Program-made: the position numbers and the translations under genes | The notes under the pieces: model-generated | The model's input: the letters and a program-made list of their open reading frames with translations, nothing else | The model's database searches: none | What the model was told of the DNA's origin: nothing | Source of the DNA: Progne subis subis | Taxonomy: Eukaryota > Chordata > Aves > Passeriformes > Hirundinidae | Length of the DNA: 64,000 nt | Assembly (NCBI GenBank): GCA_022316685.1 | Contig: JAKJHU010000057.1 | Span: 2,418,001-2,482,000, forward strand | Reading direction: 5' to 3' | Shown: positions 1-12,307 of the stretch, one piece after another | How positions within the stretch are numbered: position 1 is the stretch's first letter | Layout of the letters: each line of letters opens with the position of its first letter

Positions 1-666
1 ATAAATGCACTACACCTTTGACAAATAAAGATTTCTTAGCCTTATGAAGAGACCTTTGTTCTGAGAACTGAACAGCCAGAGCTGCAGTCTTGGATTTACA
101 TTTGTAAATAGCTTGATTTTGAGTTGCAGCCCTTTTGTTATTATGTTTTCAACTTTGTTTCAGTTAGAGAGATGATGCATCCTATTCTTTTTTTTTTTTT
201 TTTATTTTCATTCACAGGCAACTATTTAAAGTCTATATGGGTAATTAAAGCATATGATGTATTTATAGTAGTGAATTATTATTTGTATCACAGAAAATGG
301 ATACTTCCATTGAAATATCATTCCAAGACTCTATGTAGATACTTGGATTCATTTTTTTAAGACATTGATTAACAAATTTTAAAGGTCCTTAGAGTAAATA
401 ATTTTTTTTTTTTTTAATGAGAATTCTGTGTTGATAAAGCACAAGAGTGTTATTTGTGGGGTTTTTTTTAACTTAGATTAGACAGTCATTAAGTGCTGAT
501 TATTGAATGTGACAACTCCAGGAATACTGGATGAACAGCCAGGAAGCATGCCATTAGAAATGGTCATTATTTTTGGGAGGAACGGGACAATTCTAAGCAA
601 GAGTAGATTTAGTGCATTAATAAGGTGAAGTTTTATGTTTGTAAATAAATAATTTTTGTTTTGCAG

Positions 667-3600
667 ATTGCTTGAGTTACCAAACCCGCCTTAAGCTAGC
701 TGGCATGTTGGTAAGCAGTGTTTCACTTTGAAAGCATCACCTGTTATATTTAAAACAAAATAACAGAAGTGAAAGCATCAAATCATAACTAAAACTCTCA
801 TCGAGTGTAGTAGAACCAAAATACCACTTTCAGAAGAATTGAATACTTTGCCTCAGTAGCTTTTGAAATAACATTAACTTTTTTTTAAGGCTTTTATAAA
901 ATAATAATAAATATTATGTAATAAATTACAGTGCTGTTTCTTTTCATTTTCTAAGTATTATATATAATTGCCTGTATTGGGATTTTTCAAGAGCATTTCT
1001 GCACCTGAAATTAAAAAATACTTTTCTTTGGATTTGTTTTGTGTTGTTTTTTTCCTAATTACAGGAAGGTCTTGTTAATGTGGGCTGGATGGACTGTGGC
1101 ACCCAGGGTGAGCTTTGTGATAATTTAGATGTCTCATCTAGTACTACTGCATACTTTCCACCTGGAGCAACCATAAATAACAAAGAGAAAGGAGGTGTTT
1201 TGGTAGGACTTGTTTTTCATTATCTATTTAGATAAACAAAGTAATAACCACGCTAAAGGAATGTATGAAGCATTTCCAAACTGATGATACACAACTGCAA
1301 AGATGCTTTTTTCTTTTTGCTTCTAAGCTGGTGTGCTCTGCTGTGAGTTGATATCCCTGTGCGTGCTCAGGGATATAACCTCACGGGTAGTGATGCTGGA
1401 GGTGATTCCCGTTTGCTGGGAGAGTGCACAGCAGCCTGTAACTCTGCCTGGCCTCCTCCCCAGGAGCTTCCCTGAGCAGCTCTGGGAGTTCAGGGCTGCC
1501 AAGTGCTCTGTGACTGGCCCAAGAGCTGCTTCTAACACTGCTGCCCAGCTCTCCTGGCAAGCCTGGGAGTCTCTTCTCCCAAGTAAAAACTGACAGGACA
1601 AGAGGAAATGGTCTCAACAAGGGAGGTTTAGATTGAATATTAGCAAAACATTCTTCAGCAAAATGCTTGTGAGGCACTGGACCTGCCCAGAGGGCTGTGG
1701 TTGAGTCAGTATCCCGTGGGTGTTTAAAAGACACAGTGTAGGCACCTGGGGACATGCTTTAGAGTAGTGAACTTGGCAGCTGGTTACAGCTTGGACACAG
1801 TGATCTTAAAGGTCTTTTCCACCCTAAATGATTCTATGATCTTTGATGTGCCCCTGATTTTTTATTCCAGAAATAATATGCCCCAGGTATCACAAGCTTG
1901 AGAAATGCTACCCTGACATGTGTGATTAAAGTACTCCTACAGTGTCTGTCAGTACAAGTTTTACTGCTCTGTTCTATTCTGATATTGCAACCTACATTTG
2001 TACTGGTAGTTTTAACTTCCTTAATTGATGGGAGACATTTCTGTTTGAAGTACGACTTGTTCCTCTATTGTCACTACTGCTGCCTGTATTTTTAAAAGGA
2101 GGAAAATAAATTGCAACCTACCTGCTTTGAACCTTTTAACTTACCAACTCAGTTACTGATTCATATCACTTCCAAAATTTTACAATTTAAGGAAACCTAA
2201 CTGTCTTACAGTGCAGTTAAGGAAGGCTGTAAAACTGGATTGGAAATCTTGTAAACTTGATTATTGGGTTTGGTGTGAAATTTGATTTTCACACTCTTTG
2301 GTCCCTGTCTTGACAAAATACGATTTCTTGAGATTAATATTGTAGGCAAGTGAGCTAAAAAACAGTATTCTGAGACTGATATTATTGAAATTATAGGTAT
2401 TAAAAAGAGGTTTATCAAATAAAATATTATTAACTGCATTTTCCATTTGATTGAAGGAAACAAATCAGAATAAATGCCGTGACACTTTGAGTACTAACCA
2501 GCTTGATGTTTGTAATTCCTTGTAATAAAGACAGTTAACTTTCCATCCTAGTTTCTTAACTCTTTGGATGCCAGAGAAATATATCAGGGAAGTAATGCAG
2601 CATCTACCAGATTTTGAAATCATTTCTGCAGCATCATTAGAGGTAATTTTTAAAAATATGCTAAGATTTCTTCAAATAATATATTTTTATTGTTATTTTC
2701 TATGTTTTTCAAATTCTGTTGTCACAACAACTTAGTATTTAGCTGAATATTTCTTCTATTTATCTGTACCCAAAATATAACACTATTTGTCTACATTTAC
2801 TTCTGTTGTTTAGCAAAATAACAAAAGCAAGGGGAGGAGATTTCACAAGAATATAGGAATCACTGCCATTGCAAGTCACTCTGCAACTGCAGTTTTCTAG
2901 TTATTTTTTGAATCAACTACATTGTAGAGAATTTTGGTTTAAGTGTGTTTTGTTTGGTAATTTAGAAAAGAAAAAGAAAATACTTGTTATTCCATGATTA
3001 TTTATGAACTGAAATTAAGAGTCTTAAAAGTAACTCACGTCTTGGAGGAAAAACAAAAGGAAACCTCTTTCCACACTTGTAGTTCCACATAGCAGCTTAA
3101 TTTACAAGAGGAAATCCACATACAAACAGCAATATTAGAGTGCAGCTTGTAGCCAGCTTGGTGTCAGATTTTTCCAATTCCTTGATTATGGTGCAGTAAA
3201 AGGGAGTTTAGTGGAAGGACTTACCTTGAAGGCTTTTGTTTAGTGGAGGTCTTTTGGAGATGAATAACTGGACATTCACCTTTATAAAACACAAAAGAAT
3301 TTTACATGTTGGTATAGTTGGGATTAATTTTTTGTGGTTTTGTTGGTTTGTTTTTTCCTGTGGTTTAAAGGACCGTCTGGCTCATCACCGGTGGCTGCTT
3401 TTCTTCCAGTTTGGGGAAGGTGATAAATCAAATGTGCAGGAATTTAAGAAACTTAAATTTTTACTTAAAGATGAGCATATTCAGGTAAGAGTGTTCACTC
3501 ATCTAATGTTAAATGTCATTTACTTTCCAAGAACAAGTCATGATTTTCATGGTTTTCATTGTTATTAGCTGTTACCACCACATGCCACCTCTGGTACTGA

Positions 3601-4354
3601 AAGAGATGCTATCTGCAGTAAAGCTCTTTATTTAAAGCAATCACTTAAGTTTCCTCTATGTTTTGAATAACTTAAAAGTAGAGAGAGATTATCTTTTAAA
3701 TCTGCTCTGTCGTTGTAACTGTTGCTGCAGATCCAAAGTTAATAATTATAAATTAACATTCCAACATCTGATTTGTGTATGTAGAACTATATTTTAATTA
3801 TTCAGAAAACCCTCACACTGATTATTTTCTTCATAAAAAGAAACCAAGTTCAAGCTTTGCACTAAAAGCCTACAGATGGTGTTATTTTATAAAGTATGTA
3901 TTTTTTAAAAATGGTTGCTTCCACTAGAATTTTAATCTCACATTTATTTTAGGTGTCTTCTTGCTTCCTTGCTGTTATATTTGCAGGGGGGAAAAAGACA
4001 ATTCTTGAAGTTTTTATTCCTCATTTGGCCTTTAAATTAAAAATTAGTGAGCAGCCAAATATAGTTGTGCTAGTAGTTTTCCATGAACATCTCTTTGTCT
4101 TAAGATCTCTGTTGTTTATAAAAAAGGCCATCAGTCTTCCATATTTTTACCTTTATTTTCTAACCCTTACTGCCTTTCAATTGTTAATTGATATAAATTA
4201 GGCTGCTTTAATTAAACTGGCATTGTCTGTTAAATATAGGTTGGGAAGTTTGACTGTCTTTCTTCGCCAACCATCTGCAACAAACTATATGTTTATCAGC
4301 CTTGTTTAGCAGTCTTCAAAGGAAAAGGAACTGGAGATTACGAAATTCATCATG
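667..4354 (+). CDS. DNAJC10: DNAJC10 exons D1-D5: non-catalytic thioredoxin-like region
   Basis: These five exons encode the region that in the mammalian ERdj5 structure forms the two thioredoxin-like folds without active-site cysteine pairs (Trxb1/Trxb2; known from the family). D1 opens in mid-codon and reads [15 protein letters not shown]2 reads [18 protein letters not shown] and ends in a run matching human [16 protein letters not shown]4 reads [19 protein letters not shown]5 reads [19 protein letters not shown] then [10 protein letters not shown]. No CxxC pair occurs in D1-D5, as expected. Phases are 0 at D1/D2, D2/D3, D3/D4 and D4/D5, and 1 at D5/D6. The one disturbance is in D3. Confidence 0.93.
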
Positions 4355-7300
4355 GTAAGGGAAGCTTCAGCAAGTTTAAGTCATGACCTAATCCCTTTGA
4401 GATGACAAAATCTTTGGCAAACCACAATTGTTTTCCCAAAGAACAGTTTGCTAGCTTTAATATTTCCTGTCCTTCCTCTAACCATAATGTGGCCTTACAC
4501 GAACTGTTTATAATTTCCTTTGGCTTTCTTTTTTCTATGTAAGCAGTCATCAGATGCTGAGGGATGTGTTTTGTCTTCGCAGTCAGTTTCAACATCATTT
4601 ACATAATTACATACAAATGAAATCTCTGAAGTTGATCAGGACAGCTTCTGCTTTGGGTAGGATAACCAAAGGATGCTGTAAGACATGCTCTTCAGAGAGG
4701 CTTAACATGCTGGTTACACAGTGTAGCCAGCTGGACAAACTTGGATTTGGTTTCACGTATCACTGCACTAAAATTTATTCCATGCTTTGTTAAGTTCTGT
4801 CCAAGATACTGAGGACCACTTACTTTCATTTCCAACATCACAGTTTCCTTGCAGGAAAGGCTGGAACTATGTTACTACTTACTGCTGAAAGGATTCAAAA
4901 ATACTGGTTGAAGAAGAAGGGAGCCTGAAGCCAAACTGTAGCTTGCAGGAGGAACAGGTGTAGCTTCTTCCAGAATGTGGCACAAGGCAGTTATGCAAGA
5001 GGAAGTTCTCATTTTCCAGCCTCTGAGGTATTAGAAACAGCCTGCTAGGATTAAGTCAGAACCTCAATACTATTATAAACAGGAAAAGTGAAAAGTTTCT
5101 GTTTATCAAGGAAGAGGGATCATCCCATACATCTAATGATTGGTGTATAAGGAAGAGCCTTATGTACTTCGTGTAATTTACATTGTTGCAGAGAAGGCAA
5201 GAAGAGGTCAATCCACACAGCACTTTTATAATGGTGTGCACTACAATGGAAGAGAAGTACATTGGACTACAGTGCATACAGGGATTTTTTCCTGAATGGT
5301 TTGGTTTATTATTTAGAAAATAGACGGCATGTAGAACATTTATCAATAGCCATCTCACTCCAGTCTTTATGAGAAAATAATCCTCCAAAGAATCTGCCTT
5401 TTTTTATATGCTATGTTGAAGGGCTTCAGCAGTTCAAAATCTAAGAACAGTAATAACTCTTCGTAAGTCATTGTGCAGTGACTTCAGATTTGATTAACCT
5501 GAAGTTCTTATTCTCAGATGAACTCTAATTTCTGCTGACAAATATGTGTGCAAAGGGTATGAAGGGACTGGATCTTTGCCCATTGGAGCTGTGTGAGCAG
5601 GAATTTCAGTTGCACCTAAATAGCTGTGATTTATCAATATTTTTTTTTTTTTGCTTGAAGAAAATTTTTATCTTGTCAATCCCTTTGCAAAGTCAAGTGT
5701 ATCTAGAATTGTAGTTTCTAATTCCAACACAAGTAAGATGGTAAAATGACCAATAATCCTTTCACAAAAAAATTTCGTCATTTTGTTTGACAAAAACACG
5801 TTTTGTCTTGGATAAAGCATTTATTTGGCTAATATTGGGTAACTGTCCAGTTTAATATTTAGCCACATATCAGCTATCAACTACAGTATGTCCTGCCTGC
5901 GTTGGTTTGGACAGTTTAACATTGGGTTCCTAAGGAAAAGCAAATCAGTCCCTGCTAAATTTATTTAAGCAGGCTGTGTTTAAAGATTAGACAAGGGATC
6001 TTAAAGACGCCTGTTGCCTTCAGAGAGTTTTTTAATTATACCTCTTATAGGTAAAAATTTAATTTCCTTTCTACATTGTTCTTTGAAGGAAAGAAGATTT
6101 TATATGACATTGTTGCATTTGCCAAAGAAAGTGTGAACTCCCATGTCATCACACTGGGACCTCAGAATTTTCCTGACAAAGATAAGGAACCATGGCTTGT
6201 GGATTTCTTTGCACCGGTAAATATTTAATATCTACATTTTCCTTCTTCTAAAATCTGTTCTGTAACTACATAACAAGGAACTAAGGACTATCTTGACAGT
6301 GCCCTTCAGCATCATGACAGGGTGTTCTAATTCCTCATTCCCTGGCAGCTCTAGTTCCTAACTGGGTTTTGTATTTAGCAGACTCTGTTGTCAAAGCAGC
6401 ACATTATTAATCTTCTCCATTATTAATCTTCTCCATTATTAATATTCTCCTAAGAGCTACCTGTGGGAAAAGCAATTGCACTTACTTGCATTTTGTCTTC
6501 TAGTGGTGTCCTCCTTGTCGAGCTTTGTTACCAGAGCTGAGAAAAGCATCTAAACATCTTTATGGTCAGCTTAAATTTGGAACACTAGACTGTACTGTCC
6601 ACGAAGGCCTTTGCAACATGGTAAGCTGCAGGAGCTGAATATAAAGAAAAACGAATATAATCCTTTCAAACAATACTACTTTCTTTGAATGGGAGGTAGG
6701 AGGATATGGGCAGACAATGCTTCTCCTTCAATGTTAGTTTCCCAAAGGGCAGTAAATTGAACAGGCACTTGTATCATAGTATTTTTCAAAGAAGCAAACT
6801 ATATAACCACTACAGATGAAGTATTAATGTGGAATACAGGTCAGATTTTATTCTAATTTCCTAATATTACTGGAAGACTTCAGAAGTCTCAGAATTTAAT
6901 AATTCTGGGTGATGGGGTTAATGTCTAAAAATGCATGGAAAATGAGCAAAAAAGAACAAACTTTTTCAAGTTTTACTTTAGATGTATTTACCCACTAAGG
7001 AATTCAGATGACGGAAACCGAATGTGTTCAATGGCAAACAATAGTTATTCATACAGTACAAACATTCCATCTGAGGACTGGGAATAGTTTAAAAGCTAAG
7101 GCTTAGGAGGCCCATGGATTAATTCCTGTATTTGTGGAGCATGGCAAAAGAATTACTGGCTGTTTTTTTAATTGAGAACACGCTATGCCATCTCTGAATA
7201 CAACTGGCATCTTCTCTGTACTGATTTGTTACGGTGTCAGATTCTCACCTGCATGTGAGTCTGAGCACTTGGACTGTTACAAACTGAACAGATGAGCCAC

Positions 7301-10300
7301 CACTATCAATGACACTTAGAGGCAAGTCCAAGAGCCTTAATCATTCTGTGCAATTTGATTTTGTCTGTTTTATCAGCATAACATTCGAGCTTACCCAACA
7401 ACAGTTGTGTTCAATCAGTCTGATGTTCATGAGTATGAAGGGCATCACTCTGCTGAGCAGATCTTGGAGTTTATAGAGGTATGTAAATGATAATGTTTGT
7501 TGCGGTCTTGTTCTATGCAGTTCATATACAAATACGTTCTTTAGTTGGAAGATTCTAAGATTTTGATTTTTTTTTTTTTTTTAATTAGACAAGGAAAATA
7601 AAAGCTGAAAAAACATTGGGCAAGAAAAGTGATACAGCAACTGCCAGAGACTTGACAATTATGTGACTGTGCTGTCACATAATTTCTTTGAGACCATTAG
7701 TAAATAAAGAAAGATCCCTTCCAATCTGAAAAATAATAGTAATGATTTCTGTCTTATGGAGAGAATATAAAAGAATTATTATTACATCACTTCCTACTTT
7801 TAAGGTGGAAGTGCTTCACATACACACCTTGATATAGGAGGGGGTTCAAATTTTTTGTCAATTACATTGCTGCTGTCCACATTTCTCAGCTGTCCTTGAA
7901 CTTTCTTAACTCACAGAACTGCAAATTACTGGTATTGGTCACTGTTGATGCTGGAGTTCTGGCACCCAACTTAGCTCCGGCATTCGGTTCACTGCTATAT
8001 CCACAATATCCACAGGCTGTTTTTCACTTTTTGAAGAGATGGTTCTCTCCAAGTAGCTCACAGAACACTCTGGAATTTGGCAGTCTGTACATGATGGCCC
8101 TAGACAGGGGATACACTATGCAACAATAAGTAATGTCCATAAGCTGTCTTTATTTAGGATCTTAGGAATCCATCGGTGGTCTCCCTAACACCAGAGACAT
8201 TTGCTGAATTAGTTCAGAGAAGAAAACGAGAGGAGCTCTGGATGGTGGACTTCTATGCTCCATGGTGTGGACCTTGTCAGGCTTTAATGCCAGAATGGAA
8301 GAAAATGGCCAGGGTAAATGACATTCAGTTTCCTGCTTTTGTTCCTCTTCTGGGAAATTGCTGAGATGGCACAACTGCTTTCTTAAGAGAATCATCAGCT
8401 GAGAAAATTTAGAGTTTAATACTGCCACCAAAACAGGCAGTTCCTACCTGACAGTTCTGTATTGTTTCAGATACCAAGTTTTTATTCAGCCTTTTAAAAG
8501 CTTCAGTAGTCCAGTTTTTCATGTTGGTTATAAGTGTGTAAGGTCATTACAGTGTTCTTTCTTTTGCATAGGTGATATTACTGTACTGACAACCATTCCT
8601 GGAGGTGTATCCAGGAATTTAAACTAGAAAATTTGGGGGGTGTAGGGGCTGAAGGTCTTTAAAAGACTTTGAGGCATTGAGAACTCGAGTAGGAGTTGTA
8701 GCCAGGATTTGCTGTGCTGTTGGAATGTCTATGAAGTGTTAGTAGCTCTATAGGACACCTTCAGTAATCATCAGCTTCCTTGCCCATGCCAGGTAGTCTG
8801 GGCCTTTGTAACAAATACAGGGTGCTCTGGGAAGAGGAAAGCCTTGTGATAATCTCGGTCTGTTTTGCTGAGATTTCTTTCCCCCAACTAAGATACTAAG
8901 ACTTAAATTCTGCAGTAATACTGAAATTCTAGTAGTATTGGTTAACATGTTTGATGGTAGGTTTTCTTCTTTCTTTTACAGATGTTAAATGGATTAATCA
9001 GTGTAGGCAGTGTGGATTGTCAAAAATATTATTCTTTCTGTCACCAAGAAAACGTTCGGGGCTATCCTGAAATCAGACTCTTTCCTCAAAAATCAAACAC
9101 GGCTCACCAATATTAGTAAGTACATGGCTTCAGCGTGGGAAACATTCCCTGATGTGAAACAAAACAAATACACCTCTTCTGTTGTGTAGAAGAGGTTTAT
9201 CACAGCTATGAAAATAGGCTGTTAGGATACTATTGTACTGGATACCATTGGCTTTGTTACTTCAAAGTAGTGATTTTATTTCAACAATTTGAAATGACAC
9301 AGGAATCTTAATTTTTATTTCTTCTCTTTCCTGTCTTGGTCTTCTAATCCCTAATTTTGTAGGTTTTAAAACCTACCTTTTTGTATTGGTGGGACTTTTC
9401 ATTTATTCACATGAGAAAGCAGGGCAGAAATATATCCTAAATCATATGCATTTACATTCTTTATTTATCACCACTCTTCAGAGTGGGGTTGTTTGTAAGG
9501 TTTTTTCCCCAAATAATTGAAACTACTGCGCAACTGGCTTTTTGTTTTCTCTGTAATGTTTTTCTAGTAGCTACAATGGATGGCACAGAGATGCCTATTC
9601 ACTCAGAGGCTGGGCTTTGGGGTAAGTTACTGCATTAAACTTTCTTCACAAGCTGCTTATGTAGTTGCTTGCTAGAAGGAAATATTTAAATATTATGTAA
9701 ATCAAGATCTAGAAACGCTTGGGTATATGTATTGCTTAATTTAAGATGTTCAAGCTTCTACATATTCTAACTTACCGCTTTTAAAATTTTAAAATCCTTC
9801 CTGTCCACCCATCTCCTGAAGATTGTATCATTTTGTTTACCACATTTAAGAAGTTATTCTCCTATAGTGCAAAGCTTTTCTTAAATGGAATTTGGATATC
9901 GTTTGAAGTTTTGAATCTATTATAACTGTTACTCTTCCTCTACACAGATACTTACCACAGGTGTCTGTAGACCTCACCCCTCAGAGTTTCACAGAAAAAG
10001 TTCTGAATGGGAAAGATCATTGGGTCATTGATTTTTATGCTCCTTGGTGTGGACCTTGCCAAAATTTTGCTCCTGAATTTGAGATGCTTGCAAGGGTATG
10101 TTATAAATGTACTGGCAGCTTGTTATAATTGTAAATGGTTAAAATCTTACTCATCAGCATTTTATTTCTTAGCAGTCATCCAAAAAGCACAGTACTTCTG
10201 TGAGCCTCCAACTCATGGAATGATGCACTCTTCTAAGTCCCACTAGACAGTGGGTGTTGTCTCTTCCACAGACAGACACACAGAGACCCTCTTTTGAGAC

Positions 10301-12307
10301 AGATTTCAACTTTTGATGGAATGGCCTTTAGAGCTGTGGTGTGCTTTTGTGCTTTGCCCTGAATTCAAGTACAAGTGCTCTCTGAACACATAGAGAGACA
10401 CCTGACACAAGGCTGACAGTCTGCGAAGCAGGCAAGCAACTACTCTGAAATATTTCAAAGATTTGAGCAACACATTCTTACTTTTAGCAGCACTGCTGGC
10501 TTAATCCACTTATTTGCTTATACTCAGCCATGGAAACTTGCAGTTTGTTTCTAATAAACATTTCTTTTCAGGCCATTAAAGGAAAAGTAAAAGCTGGAAA
10601 AGTAGACTGCCAGGCATATGGGCAGACCTGTCAGACTGCTGATATCAGAGCCTATCCTACTGTTAAGTTTTACCCTTACCAAGGAACAAAGGTAAAGTGT
10701 TACTGGTGAGCAGATAAGTGTTAGGAAATGTATTTCATTTCACCTTAAAACTAAACACAATACTTCTATAACATATTAATGTGAATTATTTATATATTAC
10801 TGTATCTCCAAATATTCAGTTTCAATACTACTTAAAATAGTAGGATAGTGAGACAATAATAATAAATTGCAAATTAACAGAACTAAATAGTAACTAAATA
10901 GAAATAGAATTCCAATTGTAATTAAAATGCAGGCTTAACCAGAACTAGGGTCCAGTTTGCAAGGTCTTGGGTGACAAAAATGTTTTTCAGCCTTTACCAA
11001 TTCCATCACCAACTACCCAAAAGTAGATGGTCTCTCTCTAAATGAAATCCTTATTTCAATGACAACTTCATTTTGGCTAAGAATAAATATGATTTCACAT
11101 TATTATATTGAAAGACCAAATTTGACATATAATGTAATTTAAGATACATAATTAATGAAAAAGATACAGCTGTGTTGTCTCAAAAACAAACCTTATCAAA
11201 CTATTTAAATTATCAGTGGGAGTCTTTCAGATCAACATTTCCTACTAACAGAGTAACAGTATAAATTAAAAATACAAAGAGTATACAGGCAGTTATAGGG
11301 AATTGCCTTTATTCTTGTAACATTAATAAATTTCAGAAATATTATAGTGACCTTTTTAAATGCATTCATGCTGAAGAGAAATTATTCAATGGTTTCTGGC
11401 AGAGAATTGGCTTGTCTTACTTTGCTTTTTTTTAGCTGAATTTTTGATGGGGATTTTTAGAGATCTTTCGTTGCACAATCCCACCAAATTCAATGAGATT
11501 TTCTGTGGTAAAGAGTAAAGGCTTTCTAGGTCTCTAAAGCAGCCATACACAATGACAGATTTCACATAGATTACAGAGTGGCAGACGTTGTAAGAGCTGT
11601 CGAGCTTAAAAACTTCCTCAATAAATGTGAGCAAATTGTAACTACTTCAGGATTCTTTAATGATCAGGACAAAGTGCAGTTCTGAAAACCAGCCAGCTAG
11701 GAGTGGTTCTTAGTACAATGCAAATAGAAATAGCGTTGTTTAAACACAGACAAAAATATATCCACGAATCATAAATCAAGCTACCAGGGCCATTGTATTC
11801 TGCCCTGCTTTCCTCTTGAATTTTGTCTGAAAATTGTATAACATGTTACCCATGCCTCTGTTTTGTTTTTTTTAATTTTCTTTTTAAGAAAAGTGTTCTT
11901 GGGGAATATATAGACAGCAGAGATGCAAAAGGTATAGCTGACCTTTTGAATGAAAAAATAGAAGCAATGGAAAACAAAGGAAAAAGAAAAAAATCTAGAA
12001 AGAAGGTAAGAACACTTACTGTGGAGCCTTTTGCAAAAGACTTGCTGTAAATAATAACTGATTAAAATGATGTTAGTATTTGTTCTTTATGTGTAGCATT
12101 AAATGCAAATTACAGAGGCAAGAATGGGCAAACTTAAGAAGATACTAATATACAGCTACTAACTACCCTGAATGCTACTTAAGAAACAATTGTCCAGTTG
12201 AAAAATTAGTGCTACAGAAAACTTTAAAATCATGTGAAAAAATAGTTTTGTTTGTACTTCTAGAGAAACTCCATTGTTTATTTTCTTGTCACTAGGATGA
12301 ACTCTAA
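667..12307 (+). CDS. DNAJC10: DNAJC10 (ERdj5), 3' half of the gene, 15 coding exons, 5' part outside window
   Basis: ER-luminal J-domain/thioredoxin protein that reduces disulfides of misfolded proteins for ER-associated degradation, working with BiP and EDEM (family knowledge). Coding exons seen: D1 667-710, D2 1065-1202, D3 2552-2642, D4 3371-3484, D5 4240-4354, D6 6089-6216, D7 6504-6620, D8 7377-7478, D9 8158-8313, D10 8982-9115, D11 9568-9621, D12 9948-10095, D13 10572-10691, D14 11889-12005, D15 12296-12307. All have AG/GT borders and, apart from D3, their lengths keep one reading frame. Translations match human ERdj5 almost without gaps, for example [34 protein letters not shown] and [14 protein letters not shown]. 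About 529 codons are present; the human protein has about 793, so the J domain and first thioredoxin domain lie before position 1. D3 carries one extra base (see that entry). Confidence 0.96.
1323..1566. other. GC-rich intronic segment of unknown origin
   Basis: About 240 bases immediately upstream of the CR1 tail, clearly GC-richer than the surrounding AT-rich intron and open in more than one frame. I do not recognise it as CR1. It may be another retroelement fragment or a 5' part of a different CR1 subfamily. Confidence 0.35.
1567..1845 (+). mobile_element. CR1 LINE, 5'-truncated 3' end
   Basis: In the D2-D3 intron of DNAJC10. It shows a CR1-like series: GGGAGTCTCTTCTCCCAAGT, GACAGGACAAGAGGAAATGG, a GTGGTTGAGTCAG type stretch, GTGTTTAAAAGACAC, then TGATCTTAAAGGTCTTTTCC and a TGATTCTATGATC end. 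The layout and end motif are those of avian CR1. The copy is several substitutions away from an ideal copy. Confidence 0.88.
2552..2642 (+). CDS. DNAJC10: DNAJC10 exon D3 with an apparent +1 frameshift
   Basis: The exon is 91 bases between a TAG acceptor and a GAG/GTAATT donor. The human counterpart, as I count it from the protein, is 30 codons (90 bases). The first part reads [12 protein letters not shown] in the frame set by D2. The second part reads [18 protein letters not shown] in the frame needed by D4. The two frames differ by one base, and the junction falls in the GGG run at 2587-2589, where two Gs would restore the family reading. As written, the D2 frame meets a stop (TGA) shortly after. 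Both halves are conserved, so the extra G is more likely an assembly error or rare allele than a dead gene. Confidence 0.85.
6089..7478 (+). CDS. DNAJC10: DNAJC10 exons D6-D8: thioredoxin domain with CPPC active site
   Basis: D6 reads [19 protein letters not shown] and ends [11 protein letters not shown]7 starts exactly at the active site: WCPPC is encoded at 6504-6518, then [11 protein letters not shown] and [18 protein letters not shown]8 reads [14 protein letters not shown] and [17 protein letters not shown]; its RAYPTTVVF carries the cis-proline that faces the active site in thioredoxin folds. CPPC is also the motif of the corresponding human domain (Trx2), so this redox centre is fully conserved. 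Confidence 0.94.
6403..6450 (+). repeat. 16-bp minisatellite, three copies
   Basis: ATTATTAATCTTCTCC occurs twice exactly (6403-6418, 6419-6434) and once with one change (6435-6450). It lies in the 287-base intron before exon D7, about 50 bases ahead of its acceptor. Confidence 0.95.
8158..9621 (+). CDS. DNAJC10: DNAJC10 exons D9-D11: third catalytic thioredoxin domain, CGPC instead of CHPC
   Basis: D9 reads [13 protein letters not shown], then [13 protein letters not shown], with the cysteine pair encoded at 8266-8277, then [11 protein letters not shown]10 reads [13 protein letters not shown] and [12 protein letters not shown], and its last two bases join the first T of D11 to make a tyrosine codon. 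D11 reads [18 protein letters not shown]. As I remember it, the human third domain has CHPC; here it is CGPC, the same as the fourth domain. The exon has no frame disruption and the flanking residues align, so this looks like a true substitution. Confidence 0.93.
9948..12307 (+). CDS. DNAJC10: DNAJC10 exons D12-D15: fourth thioredoxin domain (CGPC) and KDEL-type tail
   Basis: D12 reads [14 protein letters not shown] and [17 protein letters not shown], with CGPC at 10048-10059. D13 reads [18 protein letters not shown] and [12 protein letters not shown]14 encodes a lysine-rich tail ending [10 protein letters not shown] at 12005, followed by GTAAGA. D15 supplies only GAT GAA CTC TAA after a CACTAG acceptor at 12295, so the protein ends KKDEL, a standard KDEL ER-retrieval signal split across the last intron. 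If D14 is read through its donor, the frame instead stops at 12050 after a different tail ending AKDLL. Confidence 0.94.

Noticed and set aside
2571..2642. Alternative D2/D3 splice that would keep the frame (donor at GAG/GTGTTT in D2, acceptor at GCCAG in D3)
   Set aside because: It would discard the conserved FLNSLDA segment and use a weak donor; a one-base indel is simpler.
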